A DNA stretch of 64,000 nt from positions 434,001 to 498,000 of the forward strand of contig JACKAA010000001.1 of assembly GCA_020635275.1 (NCBI GenBank), written 5' to 3'. Made by a program: the position numbers and the translations under genes. The notes under the pieces were generated by a model. The model searched no databases and had not been told where the DNA came from. It saw nothing but the letters and a program-made list of their open reading frames with translations. Within the stretch, counting starts at the first letter, position 1, and every line of letters starts with the position of its first letter. Positions 7,337 to 15,121 of the stretch are shown here, in pieces. This DNA comes from Ignavibacteriales bacterium (GTDB taxonomy: Bacteria > Bacteroidota > Ignavibacteria > Ignavibacteriales > Melioribacteraceae).

Positions 7337-8984
7337 TCATACTTCAATTAAAAAGTTTATTAATAGCAGAGCAATAGTTATTGCTAGTTTGATGATTTTT
7401 TCCACAATTTTGCTGGTTTTAAGATTTAATGAAATAAATGAAAAAAGTGAAAAAACTTATCAATATTATGAAAAAGTGATTAATGGCGAGTTAGAATATT
7501 CAAAAAGTGAAATAGAAAAGCTGCAGTCCGATTCATATTTTATTTCAATTATATTTTGGAGTTCTCTAGTTTTACTAATTGGGATTTTACTCTTAATTGT
7601 ACATCAATTTATTAAATATATTTTACATGCAACCACTACAATAGAAGAACAAATAAACAGTCTTAGTGATGGAAATTTAGCCCGAAGAATAACTAATATT
7701 AAATTTAAAGATGAATTTGGTAAAATTTGCTGGGATCTGAATGATGCGACCGATCAAATTGAAGCAATGATTAAGGAACTCTCAACTTCCATTAAATATA
7801 TTACAAATAAAAAATATTTCCGCCCTGTTCTTACCAAAGGTTTGCATGGTGCTTATGCATTTAGACTAGAAAATGCTGAATCAGATTTAAAAACCTATTC
7901 AACTATGCTTATTAAAGAAAAAGAGGATATTGAAAATAAAGCATCACAACTTCTTTACGCAATGGAAAAATTCTCTCAGGGTGATTTAACAGAACATTTA
8001 GAATTTGATGATGATAAAGATTTAATGGGAAGATTATATTCTGGTTTCAACATATCGGTTGTTAAAATTAATGAAATGATTAAACAATTAAATGAATCTG
8101 TAATTTCGACCATAAATGCTAGTACACAAATTGCTTCGGCAATAGAAGAAATGGCAGCAGCATCGGAAGAACAAAGCCAAAAAACTAATGATATAACTAT
8201 TGCAATTGACGAAATGATAAAAACTGTTAATGAAACAACTCAAAATACTTCATCTGCTGCAGAATCAGCACGGAATGCTGGAAATATGGCAACTGAAGGT
8301 GGAGAAGTTGTTAAAAAAGCCGTAAATGCAATGGATCAAATTGCAAATATTGTAACACTAGCTTCAACTAGAGTTGGTGAATTGGGAAAAGATAGCGATA
8401 AAATTGGAGCAATTATTAGAGTAATTGATGAAATTGCTGAACAAACAAATTTGTTAGCGTTAAATGCAGCAATAGAAGCCGCAAGAGCAGGAGAACACGG
8501 CAGAGGCTTTGCTGTTGTAGCTGATGAAGTAAGAAAACTTGCTGAAAGAACTACAAAATCAACTGATGAAATTTCTGAAATGATCAAACAAATTCAGTCA
8601 AAAACATCAATTGTTGTAAAATCAATAAATGACGGAAATAGTGAAGTTGAATCGGGAATACAATTAGCTCAAAGTGCAAGTAAGGCAATTTTGGATATTG
8701 TTACAACCACAAATAATGTCGTAGATGAAATTAACCAAGTTGCAACTGCAAGCGAAGAACAATCATTAACATCAGAACAAATTGCTGTAAATATTAATGC
8801 TGTAAATAATGTAATTTCTGAAACACTAATTGGAATTCAACAAACAGCAACTGCTGCAAATGATTTAAATAACATGACAGAAACTCTTAAAGAAATGATA
8901 AGTAAGTTTAAGATTAAAGGTGAGAATAATTCAGATAGGATAACTTATCCTAAAATGAGACAAAAGACATTTGAGTATAATTAG
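7311..8984 (+). CDS. CetA-like methyl-accepting chemotaxis receptor lacking its own sensor
   Basis: A 557-residue receptor. Transmembrane helices are at about residues 20-39 and 77-98, leaving a periplasmic loop of only about 38 residues. A HAMP domain and a second HAMP-like segment (AMEKFSQGDLTEHLEF) follow, then a full signalling domain with the conserved hairpin tip (EQTNLLALNAAIEAARAGE) that contacts CheA and CheW. With no room for a ligand-binding domain, it most likely takes its signal from the preceding CetB-like PAS protein, whose gene it overlaps. The start at 7311 has AAGGC upstream. The ends of the two proteins look natural, so a frameshifted Aer fusion is less likely than a true two-protein receptor. 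Confidence 0.9.
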   Translation: MKNLFSVYNHTSIKKFINSRAIVIASLMIFSTILLVLRFNEINEKSEKTYQYYEKVINGELEYSKSEIEKLQSDSYFISIIFWSSLVLLIGILLLIVHQFIKYILHATTTIEEQINSLSDGNLARRITNIKFKDEFGKICWDLNDATDQIEAMIKELSTSIKYITNKKYFRPVLTKGLHGAYAFRLENAESDLKTYSTMLIKEKEDIENKASQLLYAMEKFSQGDLTEHLEFDDDKDLMGRLYSGFNISVVKINEMIKQLNESVISTINASTQIASAIEEMAAASEEQSQKTNDITIAIDEMIKTVNETTQNTSSAAESARNAGNMATEGGEVVKKAVNAMDQIANIVTLASTRVGELGKDSDKIGAIIRVIDEIAEQTNLLALNAAIEAARAGEHGRGFAVVADEVRKLAERTTKSTDEISEMIKQIQSKTSIVVKSINDGNSEVESGIQLAQSASKAILDIVTTTNNVVDEINQVATASEEQSLTSEQIAVNINAVNNVISETLIGIQQTATAANDLNNMTETLKEMISKFKIKGENNSDRITYPKMRQKTFEYN

Positions 8985-9194
8985 AATATATTTAAATGTT
9001 TTTTGATTTTACCAAATAATTATTGCAGTTCCTTTTGGTTTTGCAAAAAAAATACTATCCATACTAGTCCTCGTTAATTTTTACCTAAGAAAATCAATAT
9101 CACATTAAATGTTTAATCTCTAAACCATGCAATTTTTTTTGCGATAATATTCAAGAAATACAAAATAAAGGAAGTATTATTCCACGGGGGAAAA

Positions 9195-11342
9195 ATGCAT
9201 CTGTTTAATAAGATGTCAATTACTACAAAAACCAGCATTTTTGTTGCACTTGTACTCGTCTTATTTATGAGTTTATACTTAGGCATTTCACTTTTTAGAA
9301 GTGAAGAAAAATTAATGAAAAATGCTGAAACTGATATTCAAAATATTAGTTCGTTAGTTAAAGAATCAATAGTTGTGGCAATGAGTTCCGGAATTGATGA
9401 TGTCCATCCAATCGTTAAAAAAATTGAAGCTTACGATAATGTTCAAAATCTTAGAGTAATTGCAACTGAATTAATAGATCCTGTTACTTCTAAAAATATG
9501 GATGATAACGAAATGGCTGTTCTTGAATCAAACAAGGATACTCATTTTTACGAAGATTTTAACAATGTTCCATCCATAAGATCAATACAAATTATTAGAT
9601 CTGACGAAGGGTGTCAATTTTGTCACGACGGAAAAGTTGGGGATCCATTAGCAGTAATGAGTATATCTCAATCATTAGAAAGCACTTATGCTGATCTATC
9701 TTCACAAAGAATGGAAGGAATATTCTTAGGTTTATTAGTAATTCTTTTAACATATGGAGCATTAAGTTTTATAATAAACAATAATATTTCTAAACCAATT
9801 AAAAACTTATCAATTGCTGCAGAAAATTTATCCAAAGGAAATCACGATCTAAAATTAGAAGCAAAATCTGAAGATGAAATAGGAATGCTGGCAAATAGTC
9901 TTAATAATATGAATAAGATTATTAAACAACAGCTTGATTATCTAAATAATTTACCAACACCAGTATTAAGCATAGATAAGGAATTTAATCTTAAATATAT
10001 AAATGAAGCTGGAGCAAGTTTAGCAGGCTTAACACCAAAAGAAGCTGTAACAAAAAAATGTCATGAGATTTTTAATACAGAACATTGCCAAACTGAGAAT
10101 TGTGCATGTTTTCAAGCAATGCGAGATGATCAAACTTACACCAAAGAAAATGTTGCTTATGTAAAAAATGAATCTATTCCTTTACACTATTCCGGCTCAC
10201 CTATCAAAAACGAAAATGGTGAAATAATTGGTGCATTAGAATACGCAAGTGATATAAGTGAAATTAAAGAAATTCAAAACTACTTAAGCAGAAATACAAA
10301 GTTGATGTTAAGTGCAATGGATGAATTTGCAAAGGGTCATCTAAATGTAACATTAACTCCTGAAAAAGAAGATGATGATATTGGAAAGTTATTTTATGGA
10401 TTTAATTCGGCAGTAACAAATATTAGAAATATGATAAAAAATGTATCAGAATCTATAAGTTCTACTGCAAGTGCAAGTTCTGAAATAACTGCAAGTATGG
10501 AACAAATTGCAGCTGGAGCTCAGGAACAAAACTCACAAACTCTTGAAATTGCAAGTGCAATTGAGGAAATGACAAACACAATTTATTCAACAACACAAAA
10601 CACTGCCTCAGCTGCCGAATCTGCAAAAGAAGCTGGTAAAGTGGCTACAGATGGTGGCAAAATAATGGAAGAAACCGTTAGTGGTATGGATCTAATTGCT
10701 AAAGTTGTTTCTGAAGCAGCTAAAAAAGTTGTTGAACTTGGAGCCAACAGCGATAAAATTGGTGAAATTATAAAAGTCATTAATGAAATTGCCGATCAAA
10801 CAAACTTACTTGCTTTAAACGCAGCAATTGAAGCGGCAAGAGCTGGTGAGCACGGCAGAGGTTTTGCTGTTGTTGCCGATGAAGTTAGAAAATTAGCAGA
10901 AAGGACAACTGGTGCAACTCAAGAAATTGCCGGAATGATTCAGCAAATTCAAACTGATACAAATGAAGTTGTTGAATCAATTAATAATGGAAATACGGAA
11001 GTTCAAAAAGGTAAAGAACTTGCTCAAAGAGCAGGTATTGCTATGAAAAAGATTTTAGTATCTTCTAATCAAGTTGTTGATGATATCAATCAAGTAGCAA
11101 CTGCAAGTGAAGAACAATCATCAACTGCACAGCAAATAGGTCAAAATGTTGATATGATTACAACTGTATCTACAGAAACTTCTTCCGGAGTAGAAATGGT
11201 TGTTAAAGCAACTGAAGAATTAAATGAAATGACTGAAAATCTTAAAGTATTAATTGAACAATTTGTTCTTTCAGATGGATCAGCAAAAAATATCTTTGCA
11301 AATAGTCAACAAATTATGAAAAATAAATTAGTTGAATCTTAA
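9195..11342 (+). CDS. Methyl-accepting chemotaxis protein with periplasmic c-type haem motif and PAS domain
   Basis: A 715-residue receptor. Helix 1 is at about residues 13-33 and helix 2 at 175-194. The periplasmic domain between them carries CQFCH at 140-144, a c-type haem attachment motif, in the sequence RSDEGCQFCHDGKVGD. HAMP follows at about 195-247. A cytoplasmic PAS domain (about 250-360) has four cysteines (289, 298, 303, 305) in a KKCHEIF...HCQTENCACF arrangement seen in PAS domains of anaerobes' receptors. The methyl-accepting signalling domain occupies about 430-700. It probably senses redox state, oxygen, NO or another haem ligand outside the cell membrane. CGGGGG lies before the ATG. 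A 210-base gap with no gene separates it from the CetA-like gene. Confidence 0.9.
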   Translation: MHLFNKMSITTKTSIFVALVLVLFMSLYLGISLFRSEEKLMKNAETDIQNISSLVKESIVVAMSSGIDDVHPIVKKIEAYDNVQNLRVIATELIDPVTSKNMDDNEMAVLESNKDTHFYEDFNNVPSIRSIQIIRSDEGCQFCHDGKVGDPLAVMSISQSLESTYADLSSQRMEGIFLGLLVILLTYGALSFIINNNISKPIKNLSIAAENLSKGNHDLKLEAKSEDEIGMLANSLNNMNKIIKQQLDYLNNLPTPVLSIDKEFNLKYINEAGASLAGLTPKEAVTKKCHEIFNTEHCQTENCACFQAMRDDQTYTKENVAYVKNESIPLHYSGSPIKNENGEIIGALEYASDISEIKEIQNYLSRNTKLMLSAMDEFAKGHLNVTLTPEKEDDDIGKLFYGFNSAVTNIRNMIKNVSESISSTASASSEITASMEQIAAGAQEQNSQTLEIASAIEEMTNTIYSTTQNTASAAESAKEAGKVATDGGKIMEETVSGMDLIAKVVSEAAKKVVELGANSDKIGEIIKVINEIADQTNLLALNAAIEAARAGEHGRGFAVVADEVRKLAERTTGATQEIAGMIQQIQTDTNEVVESINNGNTEVQKGKELAQRAGIAMKKILVSSNQVVDDINQVATASEEQSSTAQQIGQNVDMITTVSTETSSGVEMVVKATEELNEMTENLKVLIEQFVLSDGSAKNIFANSQQIMKNKLVES

Positions 11343-11379
11343 CCAATTAGAAAAAAAAATTATTTTACAGGAAACTAAA

Positions 11380-13377
11380 ATGAGTACATATTGGCAAAAT
11401 TTAAGTGTTTACAAAAAGATTACAATACCAGTAGGGTTTGTTGCGGTATTGGCAATTGTATTTACTTATTTCATTTTCTCATCTATGCTTAAAGAATCAG
11501 AGACCAATGCAGTTGTAGAAAAAGCTAGAGCACTAACATTACAAGCTGAAGCAATTAGAGAATATACTGCTCAACAGCAAAAACAAAAGATATTCAAAGA
11601 AGATTTAGGAAATTTAGATGATATTTTACTCACCGTACCAATTTTTTCCGCAATGGAAATTTTAAGGAAAAAAGCTGGTGAATTAGATATGGATTTTAAA
11701 GTACCAAAAGTCAGTCCACGTAATAAGAAAAATAATCCTGATGAATATGAATTAAATATATTATCCAAACTTAAATCTGAAAAGCTGAATGAATATTGGG
11801 CAATTGATGAAGAAACTAATCAATTAAGATATTTTCGACCTGTCAAATTATCTGAAGATTGTTTAATGTGTCATGGTGATCCTGCAACTTCAAATCATCT
11901 ATGGGGAAATTCTGAAGGTATTGATATTACCGGTGCAAAAATGGAAGGATGGAAAGCTGGGGAAATTCACGGAGCTTTTGAATTAATGATGGATATGGCT
12001 CCTGTTCAAGAAGCTGTTTTTGATAAATCAATAAATATTGCACTATTAACTGGATTTGCCGGTTTATTATTAGTAAGTATTTCAATACTTGTAGCAAATA
12101 AAATAAGCACACCTTTAAAAGCGCTTGCTTCAGCTGCAAAACAAGTTTCCGAAGGAAATTTAGATATTTCTGTAGCTGAAAGCGGTGCTGACGAAATGGG
12201 AAGCTTAAGTAAAGGTTTCAATGAAATGATCGGAAATATCAGAACTACTAGAAAAAGATTGAATGAAGAAAAACAAAGTGTTGAAAGAAAAGTAGAAGCA
12301 GCAGTAAAAGAGTCGGAAGAACAAAAGGTTTATTTAGAAAGTAGTGTTGATAAAATTCTTAACGAAATGAATAAATTTTCTGCCGGTGACTTAACTGCAA
12401 ATTTAGTTGTTGAAACTCAGGATTCAATTGGCAAATTATTTAGAGGTTTTAATAATACTGTTGGAAATATTAGTAAAATGGTTAGAGAAGTAAATGAATC
12501 CGTGAATTCAACAATTTCTGTGAGTAACCAAATTGCTGCTAGTATTGAAGAAATGGCTGCTGGAGCTGAAGAGCAAAACAGGCAGACAAATGAAATTGCT
12601 ACTGCAATTGATGAAATGACAAAAACTGTTACTGAGACAACGCAAAATACATCATCAGCTGCTGAATCAGCAAAAGATTCCGGCTTACTTGCAGAAGAAG
12701 GAAGTCAAGTTGTACAAAAAGCTGTTATGGCAATGGATTCAATAGCTAAAATTGTTTCTGAAGCTGCCTCAAAAGTTCAGGAACTTGGAACAAATAGTGA
12801 TAAAATTGGCGAAATAATTCAAGTAATCGAAGAAATAGCTGATCAAACAAATCTGTTAGCATTAAATGCTGCAATTGAAGCGGCAAGAGCAGGAGAACAT
12901 GGCAGAGGCTTTGCTGTTGTAGCAGATGAAGTAAGAAAATTAGCTGAAAGAACAACAAATGCTACAAAAGAAATTACTGGAATGATTCAGCAAATTCAAA
13001 ATGATACCAAAACTGTTGTAAGCTCAATTAAAACTGGTAATGAAGAAGTCCAAAGCGGAAAAGAACTTGCAGAAAGTGCAGGACGTGCAATTAATAATAT
13101 TGTAACAACCGCAAATAAAGTTGTTGATGAAATAAATCAAGTAGCAACGGCAAGTGAAGAGCAATCACTAACTTCTGCTCAAATTTCACAAAATATTGAA
13201 ACAATAAACAATGTTTCAAGTGAAACCTTAACAGGAATTCAACATATGGCTGGTGCTGCAGCTGATTTAAATAGAACAACAGAAAATTTAAAAGAAATGG
13301 TTCAGAAATTTAAAATTAGTCAAATTAATAAAACTTTTGACGATAATAAAACTGGAAAAAAAGTCTTCACAGTTTAG
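11380..13377 (+). CDS. Methyl-accepting chemotaxis protein with haem-binding Tll0287-like (DUF3365-type) sensor
   Basis: A 665-residue receptor. The frame is open from 11332, but the ATG at 11380 has ACAGGA upstream, avoids overlap with the previous gene and starts a normal N-terminus (MSTYWQNLSVYKK). Transmembrane helices are at about 15-36 and 217-238. The periplasmic domain between them ends with YFRPVKLSEDCLMCHGDP; CLMCH at 161-165 is a c-haem motif and the surrounding layout is that of Tll0287-like/DUF3365 sensors. HAMP and a signalling domain with the conserved tip follow. It lies 37 bases after the previous haem receptor and 34 bases before cheW, so the three are probably one operon. 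The haem sensor differs from that of its neighbour in size and sequence. Confidence 0.9.
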   Translation: MSTYWQNLSVYKKITIPVGFVAVLAIVFTYFIFSSMLKESETNAVVEKARALTLQAEAIREYTAQQQKQKIFKEDLGNLDDILLTVPIFSAMEILRKKAGELDMDFKVPKVSPRNKKNNPDEYELNILSKLKSEKLNEYWAIDEETNQLRYFRPVKLSEDCLMCHGDPATSNHLWGNSEGIDITGAKMEGWKAGEIHGAFELMMDMAPVQEAVFDKSINIALLTGFAGLLLVSISILVANKISTPLKALASAAKQVSEGNLDISVAESGADEMGSLSKGFNEMIGNIRTTRKRLNEEKQSVERKVEAAVKESEEQKVYLESSVDKILNEMNKFSAGDLTANLVVETQDSIGKLFRGFNNTVGNISKMVREVNESVNSTISVSNQIAASIEEMAAGAEEQNRQTNEIATAIDEMTKTVTETTQNTSSAAESAKDSGLLAEEGSQVVQKAVMAMDSIAKIVSEAASKVQELGTNSDKIGEIIQVIEEIADQTNLLALNAAIEAARAGEHGRGFAVVADEVRKLAERTTNATKEITGMIQQIQNDTKTVVSSIKTGNEEVQSGKELAESAGRAINNIVTTANKVVDEINQVATASEEQSLTSAQISQNIETINNVSSETLTGIQHMAGAAADLNRTTENLKEMVQKFKISQINKTFDDNKTGKKVFTV

Positions 13378-13411
13378 TGAAACAAAATTAAAATATTTTG
13401 GGGAATAATAG

Positions 13412-13888
13412 ATGGAAACAAAAGAAAACACAACCATTATTACTGAAGAACTGCTGCAATTAGTAAGCTTCAAAATAGGTGAAGCTGAATTTGGTGTCGA
13501 TATTCTGCGAGTACAAGAAATTAATAAAATGATGGAACTTACAACTGTGCCTAATACACCTCATTTTGTTGAAGGAGTTGTAAACTTAAGAGGAAGAATT
13601 ATACCAGTTATTAACTTAAGATCAAGACTGGGATTAGAATTAAAAGAATATGATTCAGAAACTAGGATAATTGTTGTTGAACTTATAGATAAAACTATAG
13701 GTTTTATTGTTGATGAAGTAAAAGAAGTTTTAAGAATTCCGAAAAGCATAACAGAAGCACCTCCTGAAATTGTTTCGGGTGTTGATTCAGATTACATCAC
13801 AGCTATTGGCAAATTAGAAGATAGATTACTAATACTTTTAGATTTAACAAAAATTTTATCTAACGAAGAGCAAAAGGAACTAGTTTAG
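13412..13888 (+). CDS. cheW: Chemotaxis coupling protein CheW
   Basis: A 158-residue protein made of a single CheW domain, with the hallmarks LVSFKIGEAEFGVDILRVQE, PHFVEGVVNLRGRIIPVI and LEDRLLILLDLTKIL. CheW couples receptor tips to the CheA kinase in the cytoplasm. TTGGGGAAT lies upstream of the ATG. No cheA, cheY, cheB or cheR is in the window, so the receptors must feed a core pathway encoded elsewhere. The gene sits between the haem receptors and an unknown 302-residue protein five bases downstream. Confidence 0.95.
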   Translation: METKENTTIITEELLQLVSFKIGEAEFGVDILRVQEINKMMELTTVPNTPHFVEGVVNLRGRIIPVINLRSRLGLELKEYDSETRIIVVELIDKTIGFIVDEVKEVLRIPKSITEAPPEIVSGVDSDYITAIGKLEDRLLILLDLTKILSNEEQKELV

Positions 13889-13893
13889 TAAAT

Positions 13894-14802
13894 ATGCTGA
13901 ATACAATTTTAAATGATACTAAATTAATAAATATTTTAATTAAGGAAAAAGACTTAGCCTCCGTGAGAGCTATTTTAAAATTCCTTAGTGATAAATATCC
14001 AAAATTCAATATTATGAATTTTAGAACAGGTAAAATTAGTGAAGATATTTTAGTATCATTTAAAGTTAATAACGAGTTTTATCCTAAATTATTAGAAAAA
14101 TTTGCTTACAATGATATTCCAATAATCATGAAGGATAAAGCTGCTCTCGAATATATTGAAGAAAAGAAAGAGCTAAAAATAAAAAAATTGAGAGCTCAAG
14201 GTTGGTCAGAAATTTCGGTCAGCAAAAAGCAAATTTCAATAAATGAACTTTATAAACTTTCTCAAGATGGAAAAGTAAAAGACGTTGCAAAAGAAGCTAA
14301 GGGCGGAGTCGGATCAAATATTGAAATTGTAAATAAAGCTAAAGAGTTATTATCTGAAACAATAAATACAGCAATTGATAATTTAGTGAACTATGCGTGC
14401 GAACATGGAAAACGAAGACAAGAAGCTATTGACCAACTGCTTTTAATTGCTACCGATAAAGATCTTAAATTGTTTCATAAAAATGAAGAAATGACGAATG
14501 CCGGATTATCAGCAATTGAGGTTTCACTTGCTGATCCGGATTATTATGATAACTTAGTAATGATAGCCAATAACACGAAACTAAGTAATTTAACAAATAT
14601 CAAATCTGCTATTGCCCTTTCTGAATTAATAACAAATGCCAGCGAAGATGAAATTCCCAAATTGCCTGATGTTGTAAAATCAATTAATACCCGTTGGCTG
14701 AGAATTGCTTTTGAAACAATTCAGCAAAAACTGGATGAAGAAGAAATTCAGCATTTTAATAACCTATTAAACTTTATTGAAGAAAAAAGAAAAGCCGCCT
14801 AA
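13894..14802 (+). CDS. Unknown protein co-transcribed with cheW
   Basis: A 302-residue soluble protein that I do not recognise. The start is five bases after the cheW stop, so it is almost certainly in the chemotaxis operon. Residues 1-110 look like a mixed alpha/beta domain (LNTILNDTKLINILIKEKD..., LRAQGWSEISVSKKQI). Residues 145-300 are helical with HEAT-like spacing (AIDNLVNYACEHGKRRQEAI, AIALSELITNASEDEIP). A Gly-rich hinge (KEAKGGVGSN) separates them. There is no signal peptide, membrane helix or metal-binding motif. It might be an array accessory or adaptor, but this rests on position only. Confidence 0.75.
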   Translation: MLNTILNDTKLINILIKEKDLASVRAILKFLSDKYPKFNIMNFRTGKISEDILVSFKVNNEFYPKLLEKFAYNDIPIIMKDKAALEYIEEKKELKIKKLRAQGWSEISVSKKQISINELYKLSQDGKVKDVAKEAKGGVGSNIEIVNKAKELLSETINTAIDNLVNYACEHGKRRQEAIDQLLLIATDKDLKLFHKNEEMTNAGLSAIEVSLADPDYYDNLVMIANNTKLSNLTNIKSAIALSELITNASEDEIPKLPDVVKSINTRWLRIAFETIQQKLDEEEIQHFNNLLNFIEEKRKAA

Positions 14803-14849
14803 ATTTTGCTTTTTGAATAAACCTTCCACTTTTGTAATTTAGCATATAA

Positions 14850-15000
14850 TTTTATGGTGCATTTAGCATAAAAGGGAAACCGGTTAAAATCCGGTGCTGC
14901 CCCGCAACTGTAAGAAATGTAAGTCTGACTTTTTACCACTGTTCTTAAAAAGAATGGGAAGGTGTTAGATGTTGTTTCAAGCCAGGAGACCTACCATAGA
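14850..15000 (+). ncRNA. Cobalamin (B12) riboswitch aptamer
   Basis: The core conserved elements are present in order: GGTGC near 14856, AGGGAAACCGGT with its partner ATCCGGTGC, GCTGCCCCGCAACTGTAA at 14895-14912, a CCACTG...GGGAAGG stem around 14937-14962, and the closing GCCAGGAGACCT at 14981-14992. This is the class I B12-box aptamer of btuB-type leaders. It lies in the leader of a TonB-dependent receptor gene, so adenosylcobalamin should repress receptor synthesis. The boundaries are approximate. Confidence 0.93.
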
Positions 15001-15083
15001 ATATTTAGTTAATTACCTTCGAGGGCGAGGTTAAGTTATTTCTACAGTTTCTTTTCTGAATTAATAATTCCCAAAACACCTTC

Positions 15084-15120
15084 GAAGTTACTTTTCAAAT
15101 TTATTAAAAGGAGTAACTTC
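15084..15120 (+). promoter_or_regulatory. Riboswitch expression platform: hairpin hiding the ribosome binding site
   Basis: GAAGTTACTTTT (15084-15095) can pair with AAAAGGAGTAACTTC (15106-15120), which contains the AGGAG ribosome binding site (15109-15113) of the receptor gene. CTTCGAGGG (15017-15025) is complementary, with one wobble, to CCTTCGAAG (15079-15087), overlapping the first arm. The two pairings exclude each other, as expected for a translational on/off switch. The pairing is read from the sequence; which state cobalamin favours is inferred from the family. Confidence 0.6.
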
Positions 15121-15121
15121 A

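Noticed and set aside
6818..8984. A frameshifted single Aer gene
   Set aside because: The PAS protein has a natural end, the receptor has its own start and ribosome binding site, and the layout matches CetB/CetA. It remains a possibility only if a sequencing error exists in the 26-base overlap.
8100..13200. Repeated DNA in three receptor genes as mobile-element copies
   Set aside because: The similarity is limited to the conserved signalling domain and is explained by gene-family homology; no terminal repeats, target duplications or transposase were seen.
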